Shown: positions 1-8,799 of the stretch, one piece after another
Layout: the number at the start of each line of letters is the position of its first letter
How positions within the stretch are numbered: position 1 is the stretch's first letter
Source: Embleya hyalina
GTDB lineage: Bacteria; Actinomycetota; Actinomycetes; Streptomycetales; Streptomycetaceae
Direction of reading: 5' to 3'
DNA: 64,000 nt
NCBI RefSeq assembly: GCF_003967355.1
Contig: NZ_BIFH01000019.1
Coordinates: forward strand, 1 to 64,000
Notes under the pieces: model-generated
What the model saw: only the letters and a program-made list of their open reading frames with translations
Database searches by the model: none
What the model was told of the DNA's origin: nothing
Position numbers and translations under genes: made by a program

Positions 1-291
1 GCTCCCGAGGTATCGAAGATCGTCGAAACGCTTCTCGCGCCCATCGTGTCAAACCATGCCCCTCACGTCTTGTCTTCGCCGGACCGGACCCCCGGATCCC
101 GCCTCGTGTACGCCCGCGAACCGGCGCCCGTGATCACCACCCGGCCCCACCACGTCGGCGCGGCGCTCGGGATTCTCACCGACCGTGACCCGCCGACCGT
201 TCTCCTGCGACCGCACCGCCCGATACGGTGACGGACACGGACGCCTACGAGGTCCGACAATGGAGTTGTGTGCGACCTTCGGAGGAGGCCC
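1..291. other. Left edge, no gene recognised
   Basis: The first 291 bases show no supported gene. A short GTG-started frame at 46-231 has no recognisable content. The ribosome site of the devR-like gene lies at 280-287. Confidence 0.4.
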
Positions 292-954
292 GTGTCGACA
301 TCGCCCATCCGTGTGTTCCTGCTGGACGACCACGAGGTGGTTCGCAGGGGCTTGGCCGACCTTCTCGGCGGTGAACCCGACATCGAGGTGATCGGCGAGT
401 CGGGTTCGGCCGCCGAGGCGGCCCGGCGCATCCCGGCGCTGCGTCCCGATGTCGCCATTCTCGACGGGCGGCTGCCGGACGGCAGCGGCATCGACGTGTG
501 CCGCGAGGTGCGTTCGCGTTTCCCCGAGATCAACGCGTTGATCCTGACCTCGTACGACGACGAGGACGCGCTGTTCGCGGCGATCATGGCCGGCGCGGCG
601 GGCTACGTGCTCAAACAGATCCGCGGCCGGGACCTGATCGCCGCCGTCCGCACGGTCGCCGCCGGACAGTCGCTGCTCGACCCGGCGGTGACCACGCGCG
701 TCCTCGAACGGGTGCGACAGGGACCGGCCGCGGAGCCGGGGCCGACCGGTCTCAGCGAGCGGGAACAACAGGTCCTGGAGCACATCGCCCAGGGTCAGAC
801 CAATCGAGAGATCGCCGAGAGCCTGGGCCTGGCGGAGAAGACCGTCAAGAACTACGTTTCGGCGGTTCTGAACAAACTCGGCCTCGAACGCCGGGTCCAG
901 GCGGCGGTGTACATGACCGAGTTGCACCAGGGCAACGAGCGGCATCGGACCTGA
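292..954 (+). CDS. devR: DevR/DosR-like LuxR-family response regulator
   Basis: This is a NarL/LuxR-type two-component response regulator of 220 aa. The receiver domain has the acidic pair Asp12-Asp13 and phospho-acceptor Asp58 in the LDGRLPDG segment. The C-terminal LuxR helix-turn-helix contains EKTVKNYVS, which matches the recognition helix of mycobacterial DosR as I remember it. Similarity to DevR/DosR of mycobacteria and OsdR of Streptomyces extends over the whole length. The GTG start at 292 is chosen because GGAGGAGG lies just upstream. No sensor kinase is present in the window; it may lie to the left or elsewhere. The neighbouring 25 kb has the content of a DosR regulon, so this is inferred to be its activator. 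The 3' end overlaps the convergent CBS gene by 110 bp. Confidence 0.9.
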   Translation: MSTSPIRVFLLDDHEVVRRGLADLLGGEPDIEVIGESGSAAEAARRIPALRPDVAILDGRLPDGSGIDVCREVRSRFPEINALILTSYDDEDALFAAIMAGAAGYVLKQIRGRDLIAAVRTVAAGQSLLDPAVTTRVLERVRQGPAAEPGPTGLSEREQQVLEHIAQGQTNREIAESLGLAEKTVKNYVSAVLNKLGLERRVQAAVYMTELHQGNERHRT

Positions 955-1582
955 GTCCGTGGGTGACCTTCTCGACGCCGTCCACGGCGGCGGAGAGCCG
1001 CACCACCACGTCGACGAGGGTGGGGTGGTCGACCTCGCCCGTGAGATGTACGACGGCGTCGCGCACCTCGACCCCGATCGTTCCGGGCTCCAGGCACAGC
1101 GCCTCGCCGAGGACCTCACGCTCGATCTCGGCGCGGATCTCCGCGTCCGATCGCACGAGGGCGCCCAGCAGGTCGCAACGACTGACGATGCCCACCAGTC
1201 GCCCGGAACGGTCCACCACAGGTAGGCGCTTGACGTGGTGGCGGTCCATCAGTCGAGCCGCCCACAGGGTGCTCGACGTCGTCGTCACGGTGATCACCGG
1301 AGCCGTCATCAGCCCCCGGGCGGTCAGCGCCTCTTCGGGTGGCGCTGCCACGTCTTCCCGACCCGAGTCCCGCCGTGTCCGCGACATCCCGGTGCCGGCG
1401 ACGCGCACGTGCAGCAGGTCCGCCTCCGAGACGATGCCGAGCAGCCGATGGGCGTCGTCCACCACCGGAAGCGCACTCACCTGCCAGGTCTCCAGCACCC
1501 CCGCGATGTCACGGAAGCGCGCGCCCGAGCCGACGGTGACGACGTCACGCGTCATCACGTCCCCGATCGTGCCGTGTGTCAT
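845..1582 (-). CDS. CBS-pair protein with C-terminal BON domain (copy 1)
   Basis: The 245-aa protein begins MTHGTIGDVMTRDVVTV. It has two CBS motifs (roughly residues 5-60 and 85-140) and then a BON domain with the signature VRDAVVHLTGEV. CBS pairs bind adenosyl ligands; the role of the BON domain in soluble proteins is uncertain. The start at 1582 overlaps the stop of the flavodoxin-like gene in an ATGA junction, and GGGAGG lies upstream. A paralogue sits at 11256-11957. CBS proteins such as Hrp1 belong to the mycobacterial DosR regulon, and the upstream promoter has two putative DevR boxes. The last 35 or so codons run antisense into the devR-like gene and encode a low-complexity tail. Confidence 0.85.
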   Translation of the reverse strand: MTHGTIGDVMTRDVVTVGSGARFRDIAGVLETWQVSALPVVDDAHRLLGIVSEADLLHVRVAGTGMSRTRRDSGREDVAAPPEEALTARGLMTAPVITVTTTSSTLWAARLMDRHHVKRLPVVDRSGRLVGIVSRCDLLGALVRSDAEIRAEIEREVLGEALCLEPGTIGVEVRDAVVHLTGEVDHPTLVDVVVRLSAAVDGVEKVTHGLRSDAARCPGATRSCTPPPGPGVRGRVCSEPPKRSS

Positions 1583-1830
1583 GTCGTACCTCCCGTCGTG
1601 GGCGTTCGCGGAACGAGCTCGGCGGCGATGCCGTCGGCCCACGCCTCGATCTCGGTCCGGTTCCGGAAGTCGCCGTACCGCCCCCCGACCGGACGGAGGA
1701 ACAGCCGACCCCGGAAGGCACGCGGGCCGACCCGCGCGTGCAGACCGCGCCCGCGCAGGCGCTCTGCGATGCGGTGGGCGATTGCCCGCGTACCGCCGTG
1801 CGCGCTCGCGTACGCGATGAGGACGTTCAC
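1579..1830 (-). CDS. Internally deleted flavodoxin-domain protein
   Basis: The 83-aa product keeps the flavodoxin N-terminus (VLIAYASAHGGTRAIAHRIA, the FMN-phosphate loop and helix 1) and the usual C-terminal block (GDFRNRTEIEAWADGIAAEL). The central half, which should hold the isoalloxazine-binding loops, is missing; related actinomycete proteins are about 160-180 aa. The reading frame is intact, begins with GTG after GGGAGGTG, and is the first gene of a unit with the CBS gene. FMN binding is doubtful. It may survive only as a translated leader for the CBS gene. Confidence 0.7.
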   Translation of the reverse strand: MNVLIAYASAHGGTRAIAHRIAERLRGRGLHARVGPRAFRGRLFLRPVGGRYGDFRNRTEIEAWADGIAAELVPRTPTTGGTT

Positions 1831-1888
1831 CGTGTGTCACCTCCCGGGTGGACACCCTCAGCATGCGCGTGTCGGCGAAGGCGTGACA

Positions 1889-1924
1889 GGGCCGCGTTGC
1901 CCGGCGTCCGGGGCCGTTCGGCCC
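1889..1924 (-). promoter_or_regulatory. Two putative DevR boxes, flavodoxin/CBS promoter
   Basis: GGGCCGCGTTGCCC (1889-1902) and the perfect palindrome GGGCCGTTCGGCCC (1911-1924) lie 22 bp apart start to start and 59 bp upstream of the GTG at 1830. The same arrangement with nearly the same bases recurs at 12054-12089 before the second CBS gene. They could also serve the divergent gene at 2101. Assignment to the DevR-like regulator is inferred. Confidence 0.6.
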
Positions 1925-2100
1925 GGGTGTGTCCCGCGTCCCGATGCGCCACCAGTCCGCGCCACCCGGAGTGGGCCGGCGCGCGGCGGCTCGAACGAAC
2001 GGGCGTACGGGCTCGGACGAGTCATCTCCGGAGCGACGTTCGGCCCTTCTGCGGGCCTGTCGTCGGCGGGCAGGGTGGGACGCGACCCAGGGGAGGGATC

Positions 2101-2754
2101 ATGCGTCGACGGGGGCTGAAGATCGTGATGACCGAGTCGCACACGGGCGGCTGCGAACCGGTCGCGGGCGAGCTGACCGCGGCCGGGCACAGCGTGCTGC
2201 GCTGCCACGGGGGATCGGCGGTCGATTCCGAGGCACCGTGTGTGGCCTGGACGGCGGGGGGTGCGTGCCCACTGCTCGCACCGGACGTCGACGTCGTCGT
2301 GGACGTGCGCACCGGGGCCGGGCGGCAGACGGCACGCGAGCAGGGCGCGATGTGCGCGCTCGTGGCCGGTGTGCCGCTGGTGGTCTGTGGACCCGTCGAC
2401 ACCCTCGGCGCGGCCGGGACGCTGTCGCGCGCGGACGTGGTGTGCGGGCCGGCGGACGTCGAGGCCGCGTGCCATCGCGCGTTCTCCCCCGTCGGCCCCA
2501 CCGCGCACCGGGTGGTGGCGCGTGCGGTGTCCCGCGCGCTCGCCGGGGTGACCGCGCCCGCCGACGTGCACGTCGACCTGACCGCGCGCGAGAGCGTCGT
2601 CGTCGCCGACATCACGGTCGCCGCGTCCCCGACGGCCACCGGCTTCCGTCGGGTACGAGGTGCCGTCCGGACGGCCCTCGCCCCCTTCACCCCGACCTGG
2701 CCGTATGTCCCGGTGACGCTGTATCACCGCACACCCGGAATCCGGCACGAGTGA
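2101..2754 (+). CDS. Unrecognised 217-aa protein of the hypoxia island
   Basis: I do not recognise this family. The protein is soluble, with no signal peptide or membrane segment. It starts MRRRGLKIVMTESH and has alternating hydrophobic strands and Gly/Ala-rich turns (VPLVVCGPVDTLG), suggesting an alpha/beta fold. Four of its five Cys fall in the first half. GGGAGGG lies 3-4 bp before the ATG, a short but usable spacing. It is divergent from the flavodoxin/CBS unit and shares the intergenic region holding two DevR-like boxes, so coregulation is possible. Codon use matches its neighbours. Confidence 0.7.
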   Translation: MRRRGLKIVMTESHTGGCEPVAGELTAAGHSVLRCHGGSAVDSEAPCVAWTAGGACPLLAPDVDVVVDVRTGAGRQTAREQGAMCALVAGVPLVVCGPVDTLGAAGTLSRADVVCGPADVEAACHRAFSPVGPTAHRVVARAVSRALAGVTAPADVHVDLTARESVVVADITVAASPTATGFRRVRGAVRTALAPFTPTWPYVPVTLYHRTPGIRHE

Positions 2755-2807
2755 TCCCGCCGAACACTTCGCAAGCCTCCTCGGGCCCGGCCGTCTTCCG
2801 TGCGAGC

Positions 2808-2821
2808 GGGTCCAACGGCCC
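2808..2821 (+). promoter_or_regulatory. Putative DevR box upstream of acetate kinase
   Basis: GGGTCCAACGGCCC is the exact reverse complement of the box before the decayed stress-protein gene at 24898. It lies 208 bp before the acetate kinase start. No good partner is seen 22 bp away. A separate palindrome, GGACCCGGGTCC, lies at 2871-2882. Confidence 0.45.
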
Positions 2822-3028
2822 TGCCGGAATCCGCGCCGGGGCGGAACCGTCGACAAGTGTCCGGAGGTTTGGACCCGGGTCCGTTCGAGGGAGGTCACCG
2901 GTCGCGGGTCGCGTCCCGGAACGGGTGACGCCCGAACCCGTGCGCGTCTCGGTCGCCGAGAGTGCGCGGCGGATGCGATCCCCGTGTCCGCGCATCGAAT
3001 CCAGATCCATCGTGAGGGAGTACACGTG

Positions 3029-4141
3029 ATGAGCCCGGATCGGGTCCTTGTCGTCAACGCGGGGTCGTCGACGGTGAAAATGTCGGTACTGGAGCCGAAC
3101 GACACGGTCGTGTGCGCGTCGACCATCGAGTGCCCCGACGAGATTCCGGACGGGGCGGTTTCCGGATTCCTGCGCGAAGCCGGCCCCGTCGACGCGGTCG
3201 GTCACCGGGTGGTGCACGGTGGGGCGGAGTTCACCGGCGCGACCCGGCTCGATCCGTCGGTGTTCGCGCGGATCGCCGGCCTCGCGCCGTTGGCGCCGTT
3301 GCATCAGGGGCGGGCGCTCGCGGGGATCGACGCGGTTCGCCGGGCGCTGCCGGGCGTGCCGGCGGTCGCCTGCTTCGACACCGCGTTCCACCGCACGCTG
3401 CCGGCGGAGGCGAGTACGTACGCCCTGCCGGAGGACTGGCGCACGAAATGGGGGCTGCGCCGGTACGGCTTCCACGGTCTGTCGCACGCGTACGCCGCCC
3501 GGCGTGCCTGCGAACTGGCGGGCGTGGACCCGGCGTCGGCGCGGGTGGTGAGCTGCCATCTGGGCGCGGGGGCGTCGCTGGCCGCCGTACGCGGAGGTGA
3601 GTCGGTCGACACGACCATGGGGTTCACCCCGGCCGAAGGGTTGGTCATGGCGACCCGGGCGGGCGATGTCGACCCCGGCCTGATCCTGTGGCTCCAGCGC
3701 CGGGGGGTCACCGTCGACGACCTCGAACAGGCGCTGGAACACGGCGGGGGCATGGCGGCGCTCGCCGGGCACGGCGGGGACATGCGGGCCATCCGCGCCG
3801 CGGCCGAGGCCGGCGATCGGCGCGCCGAAATCGCCCGCCGGATCTACGCCTACCGCCTCCGCGCGAAGATCGCCGCCATGGCCGCCGCGATGGGCGGTCC
3901 GGACGTGCTCGCCTTCACCGGGGGAGTCGGCGAACACGACGACGCCATCCGGGCCGACGCCGTCGGCGAACTCGCCTTCCTGGGCGTGCGCCTCGACCCG
4001 CGCGCCAACGCCGAAGCACACGGCGACGCCGACGTGGGCGCCCCCGACGCCCCCGTCCGCACGCTCGTCGTCACCGCTCGCGAGGACGTCGAGATCGCCC
4101 GACAGACGCGTTCACTGGTCACCTCCGAGAACGGCCAGTGA
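3029..4141 (+). CDS. ackA: Acetate kinase
   Basis: Acetate kinase interconverts acetyl phosphate plus ADP with acetate plus ATP. The 370-aa protein has the family signature VVNAGSSTVKMS at the N-terminus, the HRVVHGG segment, the conserved DTAFHRTLP and RYGFHGLSH blocks, the phosphate loop CHLGAGASL and the adenosine-binding FTGGVGEH. It is slightly shorter than the usual 400 aa. The ATG at 3029 follows GAGGGAG; a GTG three bases earlier is also possible. With the phosphoketolase at 17816 it would complete a route from sugar phosphates to acetate and ATP under low oxygen. Confidence 0.95.
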   Translation: MSPDRVLVVNAGSSTVKMSVLEPNDTVVCASTIECPDEIPDGAVSGFLREAGPVDAVGHRVVHGGAEFTGATRLDPSVFARIAGLAPLAPLHQGRALAGIDAVRRALPGVPAVACFDTAFHRTLPAEASTYALPEDWRTKWGLRRYGFHGLSHAYAARRACELAGVDPASARVVSCHLGAGASLAAVRGGESVDTTMGFTPAEGLVMATRAGDVDPGLILWLQRRGVTVDDLEQALEHGGGMAALAGHGGDMRAIRAAAEAGDRRAEIARRIYAYRLRAKIAAMAAAMGGPDVLAFTGGVGEHDDAIRADAVGELAFLGVRLDPRANAEAHGDADVGAPDAPVRTLVVTAREDVEIARQTRSLVTSENGQ

Positions 4142-4268
4142 CGTCCCCCGGCAACGCGGCATCGACACTCCAGGACCTGCGTCGGCGACTCGCGCCTGTC
4201 GCGGCCTCGACGCGCGTCGGGACGTCCCGGCAGCACCTGGCACCGATGGTCCCGTCCACGGTGCCGCC

Positions 4269-4304
4269 GGGACGGTCGGTCCGGTGCTCAGGGCCGTCCG
4301 GCCC
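4269..4304 (+). promoter_or_regulatory. Two putative DevR boxes before a universal stress gene
   Basis: GGGACGGTCGGTCC (4269-4282) and GGGCCGTCCGGCCC (4291-4304) are 22 bp apart start to start and end 71 bp before the ATG at 4375. The second is a near-perfect palindrome. Confidence 0.6.
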
Positions 4305-4374
4305 TGTCCGGGGTCCGCCGCGAGCGGGACGGTGGGCGCGAGGCGCCACCCGCTCGTGCGAATGGAGATGTGAC

Positions 4375-5283
4375 ATGGACCGGATACCGCTCGTCGTCGC
4401 GGCGACCGACGGCTCGCCCGAGGCGACCGCTGCCGTGATCGAGGCCGCCGACGAAGCCGCCCGTCGGGGCGCGGAGTTGGAGATCGTGTTCGCCTGGGAG
4501 GGGTCGGTGCACGAGCGGTACGCGGGGTACCGCGAGGTGCTGAGCGACCACGTCGAACGGATCCGCCGGGAGGCCGCCGACGTCGCGCGCTCACGGCAGC
4601 CGGGGATCGGGACGCGTTCCCTGGTCGTGCACGACGCCCCCGTCGCCGGATTACTGGAGGTGGCCAAGCGGGCCGACCTGCTGGTCGTGGGCAGTCGTGG
4701 GCGAGGTGCGGTCGCCGGGATCCTGCTCGGGTCGGTGAGCCTGGCCCTGGCCGCCCGGGTGCCCTGCCCCGTCCTGGTGGTCCGCAGCCGCGTACACCCC
4801 GGGCGTGCGGTGGCCGTCGGCGTCGCCGGCGAGGAAAGTCGACGCGCGCTGGAACGGGCCTTCGCCGAGGCCCGGGCGCGCGACGTGGGCGTGATCGCGG
4901 TGCACGCCTGGGACTACCCCGAGATCCCGAGAGCGTTGTGGGAGGCGCGCGGAGCCGAGTCGCCCTACCACCGGGCCGAGGAGTTCGCGCGCCGAGTACT
5001 CGCCACGGTGGTTTCGCCGCTGCGGGAGGCAAACCCGCGGATGCCGGTCGAGGAGCGCGTCGTGCGGTCCGGCGCCGCCGCCGCGTTGCTCTCGGCAACG
5101 CGGGACGCGGGCCTGATCGTCGTCGGGCGGCATGCTTCGCCGCACCACTTCGGGCCCCGCCTGGGACACGCGACGACCGCGCTGCTTCACCACGCCCACG
5201 CACCGCTCCTGGTCGTGCCGTCGGATCCACCCGACGGCCTTGGCTCGTGGGCGGCCGGAACGAGCCGACCGGAAGTCGGCTGA
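4375..5283 (+). CDS. Tandem universal stress protein (UspA family)
   Basis: The 302-aa protein has two UspA domains (about residues 1-140 and 145-295). Domain 1 begins PLVVAATDGSPEA and ends with the ATP-binding GSRGRGAVAGILLGSVS followed by CPVLVVR. Domain 2 keeps the hydrophobic core but has a variant loop, VGRHASPHHFGPRLGH. Tandem Usp proteins such as Rv2623 are abundant DosR-regulon products that bind ATP and slow growth. The ATG follows GGAG. It converges on the hydrogenase operon. Confidence 0.92.
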   Translation: MDRIPLVVAATDGSPEATAAVIEAADEAARRGAELEIVFAWEGSVHERYAGYREVLSDHVERIRREAADVARSRQPGIGTRSLVVHDAPVAGLLEVAKRADLLVVGSRGRGAVAGILLGSVSLALAARVPCPVLVVRSRVHPGRAVAVGVAGEESRRALERAFAEARARDVGVIAVHAWDYPEIPRALWEARGAESPYHRAEEFARRVLATVVSPLREANPRMPVEERVVRSGAAAALLSATRDAGLIVVGRHASPHHFGPRLGHATTALLHHAHAPLLVVPSDPPDGLGSWAAGTSRPEVG

Positions 5284-5362
5284 TCGGGACGCCGGGAGAC
5301 GAAGACCCCCGGGTACGTGTATCCGGGAACCGAGCCGCAGTGGTCTTCCGGGCACCGTGCCG

Positions 5363-6742
5363 TCAGCGTGCGGGGCCGGCTCGGTCCACGGTCAGGTCGA
5401 GAAAGTGGGCGGAGCAGGAGATGCACGGGTCGTGATTGCGGATCACGCGTTCGCACAGGGCGGTCAGCGCGGCGTCGGTCGGGTCGCCGGCGTCCAGCCG
5501 GTCCTGGACCTGACGGCGCAGGTCCTCTTCGATCGCCCCCTGGTTCTGTGCGGTGGGCGGGACCAGCACGGCGTCGGTGACGGTCCCTCGCGCGTCGAGG
5601 GTGTAGCGATGGTAGAGCAGGCCGCGTGGTGCCTCGGTGGCGCCGTGACCGGTGCCGGGGCGCGGTGGCACGGGGACGGCGGGACGCAAGGGGGGTTCGT
5701 AGGACGCGATCAGACGCAGCGCCTCGTCGACCGCGTAGAGGACCTCGACGGCGCGGACGATGATGCTGCGGAACGGGTTGCGGCAGACCGCGGCCTGTCG
5801 GGGATCGGCCAGCCCGGCGTCCAGGGCGGCCTGGAGCGCGAGCGGGGAGAGCCAGCGCCCGCTGATGGCGTACCGGGCGAGTGAACCGGTCAGGTGGCGG
5901 CGGCCGTCCAATCGGGAGTGCAGCGCCGTGGAATGCGGCACTTGGTGTTCGACGACGTGATCGCCGAACGTGGGAAGGGCGAACGTGCGGGTGGGCGGTG
6001 CCCGGTTGCCGTCCGGGCGCGGCCCGGCGGTGCGCGGGGCCGGCATGACCGTGGGCGTGCCGGACTCGATGGCGTAGGTTCCGGGTTCCGACAGGGCGAG
6101 GAGGTCGTGGTCGCATTCGGCGTCGGGGAACTCGAAGCCGGCCACCCAGCGCACCGTCTGTGCGGCGTCATCGCGTGCCCGAAGCAAAGTCTCCGCGAGG
6201 GGGCGTAGTTCGGCGACGGTCGGGACGCGGTGGAAGCCGCCGAGGCGGACGTTGACGGGGTGGATCGCCCGGCCGCCCAGCAGTTCGAGGATCGTGTTGC
6301 CGGCCTGCTTGAGCCGCAGGCCGCGTTCGACGTCGCTGCGGTGGGTGCGGGCCAGGTCGATGGCGCTGTCCCGGCCGAGGAAGTCGGGGGCGTGGAGCAG
6401 GTGGATGTGCAGGGTCTGGCTTTCGATCCACTCGCCGCAGTAGAGCAGCCGTCGCAGGGCGGCGAGTTGTCCGTCCACCACGACGCCGCAGGCGTCCTCG
6501 ACCGCACGGCAGGCGCTCAACTGATAGGCGACCGGGCAGATCCCGCAGATCCGTGAGGTGATGTCGGGCGGCTCGGTGTAGGAGCGTCCGCGCAGGAGGG
6601 CCTCGAAGAAGCGCGGGGGTTCGTAGATCGCCAGCCGGGCGTGGGTGACCCGGTCACCGATCAGGTTCAGGCGCAGTGCGCTCTCGCCCTCCACCCGGGA
6701 CAGCGAGCCGACATGCAGCACACGCGAGCCGCGATGAGTCAC
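5363..6742 (-). CDS. hydA: [NiFe] hydrogenase large (alpha) subunit, group 3b type
   Basis: The 459-aa protein carries both nickel-ligand motifs: [11 protein letters not shown] near residue 64 and [13 protein letters not shown] near the C-terminus. Only 13 residues follow the final His, as expected of a precursor trimmed by an endopeptidase after that residue. It forms the catalytic core with the small subunit upstream. Cytosolic group 3b enzymes couple H2 to NADP(H) and can also reduce sulfur. The GTG start overlaps the small-subunit stop (GTGA), with GAGGAGG upstream. It is the last gene of a five-gene operon. The Hyp assembly proteins are not in the window. Confidence 0.93.
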   Translation of the reverse strand: MTHRGSRVLHVGSLSRVEGESALRLNLIGDRVTHARLAIYEPPRFFEALLRGRSYTEPPDITSRICGICPVAYQLSACRAVEDACGVVVDGQLAALRRLLYCGEWIESQTLHIHLLHAPDFLGRDSAIDLARTHRSDVERGLRLKQAGNTILELLGGRAIHPVNVRLGGFHRVPTVAELRPLAETLLRARDDAAQTVRWVAGFEFPDAECDHDLLALSEPGTYAIESGTPTVMPAPRTAGPRPDGNRAPPTRTFALPTFGDHVVEHQVPHSTALHSRLDGRRHLTGSLARYAISGRWLSPLALQAALDAGLADPRQAAVCRNPFRSIIVRAVEVLYAVDEALRLIASYEPPLRPAVPVPPRPGTGHGATEAPRGLLYHRYTLDARGTVTDAVLVPPTAQNQGAIEEDLRRQVQDRLDAGDPTDAALTALCERVIRNHDPCISCSAHFLDLTVDRAGPAR

Positions 6743-7545
6743 CGGAGTTCCTCCTCGTCGCGGGAGGCCGCGTCGAATTCCTCGGCGGCGGTGTTGAAGG
6801 TGCGCAACACACGCACCACGTCGAGAGTGTCCATGCCGTCGCGGCGAAGCAGCGGGACGAACGCGGGGAGGTTCGTGGAGTCGGAGGGACCGAAGCAGCC
6901 GTAGCAGCCGCGCCCCATCGTGGGGCAGAGCGCGCCGCATCCGGCGTGGGTGACCGGGCCGAGACAGGGGGTTCCGTGGGCCACCGTCACGCAGGTGGTG
7001 CCGCGCTGCTTGCACTCGAAGCAGACGCTGTGTCGCGGTACACCGGGTGTGCGCCCGGCCAGGTGGGCGGTGATGACCTCCAGCAACTGGCCGCGATCGA
7101 TGGGGCAGCCGCGCAGCTCGAAGTCGACGGGGACATGGGCGGCGATGGGGGTGGAGGTGGCCAGGGCGGCGACGTAGTCCGGCCGGGCGTAGACGACGGC
7201 CTGGAACTCGGCGACATCGGCGTAGTTGCGCAGCGCCTGCACACCGCCGGCCGTCGCGCAGGCGCCGATGGTCACCAGGCGTCGCGAGACGGCCCGCACG
7301 TGCCGGATCCGTTCGACGTCCCGGGGCGTGGTGACGGATCCCTCGACCAGGGACAGGTCGTAGGGGCCGGGCGCGGTGGCACTGGACGCTTCGAGGAAGT
7401 GTGAGATGTCGACCTTTTCGGCGATGCCGAGGAGTTCGTCCTCGCAGTCCAGCAGGGTGAGCTGGCAGCCGTCGCAGGAGGCGAACTTCCATACGGCGAG
7501 TGTCGGACGCCGGGGGGCGCCGCCGGGCGTCTCGTCGGTGGGCAC
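6739..7545 (-). CDS. hydD: [NiFe] hydrogenase small (delta) subunit
   Basis: The 268-aa protein begins with the proximal-cluster motif [12 protein letters not shown]. It continues with [20 protein letters not shown] and a Cys-rich C-terminal half ([28 protein letters not shown]) that would hold further [4Fe-4S] clusters. There is no twin-arginine signal, which fits a soluble group 3 enzyme. The GTG start lies one base after the stop of the flavin subunit, with GGGAG upstream. It passes electrons from the NiFe site to the Fe-S and flavin subunits. Confidence 0.93.
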   Translation of the reverse strand: MPTDETPGGAPRRPTLAVWKFASCDGCQLTLLDCEDELLGIAEKVDISHFLEASSATAPGPYDLSLVEGSVTTPRDVERIRHVRAVSRRLVTIGACATAGGVQALRNYADVAEFQAVVYARPDYVAALATSTPIAAHVPVDFELRGCPIDRGQLLEVITAHLAGRTPGVPRHSVCFECKQRGTTCVTVAHGTPCLGPVTHAGCGALCPTMGRGCYGCFGPSDSTNLPAFVPLLRRDGMDTLDVVRVLRTFNTAAEEFDAASRDEEELR

Positions 7546-7546
7546 G

Positions 7547-8344
7547 CTACAACTCCCGGACCATCAGCAGAGGTTCGGCGCGGGTCCAGCCGACGACGGG
7601 GCCGTCGCGGCAGAGCAGCAGGGGGCCGAGCTGGCAGTGGCCGCAGTGTCCGGTGCCGCAGTGCATCGTGCGCTCCAGGGAGACCCGGATCCGGTCCGGG
7701 TCGACGCCGCGGTGCACCAGGTCGGCGGCGGTGGCCCGGATCATCGGCTCGGGACCGCAGATGAACGCCGCGGTTCGCGGCGGCTCGAAGTCGGCCCGGT
7801 CGATCAACGTCGTCACCAGGCCGACCTCTCCGGTCCACGCGGGGCCGGCTCGATCGACGGTGACGCGGACCCCGGCCGCCGCCTGCCAGGGCTCGCCGCA
7901 ATAGAGGAGGTCGTCGGGCGTCCGTCCGCCGATCAGCACGTTCAGGCGCCGGTAACGCTCGGGTGTGGCGAGTGCGGCCAGTACGAGGGGCCGCAGCGGT
8001 GCCAAGCCGATGCCCCCGGCCACCACCACCAGGTCGCGGCCTTCGGCCTCGGAGAGTTCCCAACCGGTGCCGAAGGGGCCGCGCACCCCGACGGTTCGGC
8101 CGATTCGCACGTCGTGCAGCGCGCCGGACACGGCTCCGACGGTGCGCACGGTGTGTGCCAGGCGGGGACCGTCGATGTCGCAGACCGACAGCGGGATGTC
8201 GCCGACGCCGAAGGCGTACACCATGGCGAACTGCCCCGGAGCGAAAGGCGGCAGGGCCGCGTCGGCGGGTTCCAGGACGATCGTGGCGGTGTCGGGAGTG
8301 TCGACCCGGTGTGCCACCACGCGGTAGGGGACGGGGACGGTCAT
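7547..8344 (-). CDS. hydG: Hydrogenase flavin/NAD(P) (gamma) subunit
   Basis: The 265-aa protein belongs to the ferredoxin-NADP reductase superfamily. It has an FAD-binding beta barrel (residues 1-100), a nucleotide-binding [23 protein letters not shown], and a C-terminal [2Fe-2S] motif [13 protein letters not shown]. The layout matches HydG of group 3b hydrogenases, the site of NAD(P)H exchange. The ATG overlaps the stop of the preceding cyclic-nucleotide-fold gene (ATGA). Confidence 0.92.
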   Translation of the reverse strand: MTVPVPYRVVAHRVDTPDTATIVLEPADAALPPFAPGQFAMVYAFGVGDIPLSVCDIDGPRLAHTVRTVGAVSGALHDVRIGRTVGVRGPFGTGWELSEAEGRDLVVVAGGIGLAPLRPLVLAALATPERYRRLNVLIGGRTPDDLLYCGEPWQAAAGVRVTVDRAGPAWTGEVGLVTTLIDRADFEPPRTAAFICGPEPMIRATAADLVHRGVDPDRIRVSLERTMHCGTGHCGHCQLGPLLLCRDGPVVGWTRAEPLLMVREL

Positions 8345-8799
8345 GGTGTGCCGCCGCCGGGGAACCCGTACAGGTCGAGCAGGCGGGTGCGCGTCGCCTT
8401 CAGGCGGCGTGCGATCACCTCGGCGACGCAGCGTGTCACCGCGAGTCCGAAGGCCGGGTCCTCCGCACAGGCGAGGCGGACCGGCTCCGCGTCGAACTCG
8501 TAGGCGGTGACGGCGGCGTGGCACCGCGCGCCCAGATGCCACCGGTAGGGTTCGAACATCCAGGACCACCCCAGCAGGTCGCCTTCCCCCAGCGTCTCCA
8601 CCACGGCGGCGCGGCGGCCCGGGACATGGATGTCCAGCGCGACCAGGCCCGAGCGGATGAGCCAGAAACGATCGGCGGCGCCGGCCTCCTCGAAGACGCG
8701 GGTCTCGGCGGGAAAGCATGCCTCGCGGGCGAAGGTGAGCAGTCGATCGCGGTGGCCGGGGGCGAGGGCACCGAGGAAGCCGTGCCGGACCACACTCAT
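8341..8799 (-). CDS. Cyclic-nucleotide-binding-fold protein without HTH (hydrogenase operon)
   Basis: The 152-aa protein is a single cNMP-binding beta roll with a C-terminal helix and no DNA-binding domain. It contains DRFWLIRSGLVALDI and ETLGEGDLLGWSWMF. The phosphate-binding cassette reads GWSWMFEPYRWHLGARC instead of the usual GE-RTA pattern, so canonical cAMP binding is doubtful. It overlaps both neighbours by 4 bp inside the hydrogenase operon. A paralogue lies at 10775-11245. From memory, a similar gene occurs in mycobacterial group 3b operons. A role in modulating the enzyme complex is inference. Confidence 0.85.
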   Translation of the reverse strand: MSVVRHGFLGALAPGHRDRLLTFAREACFPAETRVFEEAGAADRFWLIRSGLVALDIHVPGRRAAVVETLGEGDLLGWSWMFEPYRWHLGARCHAAVTAYEFDAEPVRLACAEDPAFGLAVTRCVAEVIARRLKATRTRLLDLYGFPGGGTP

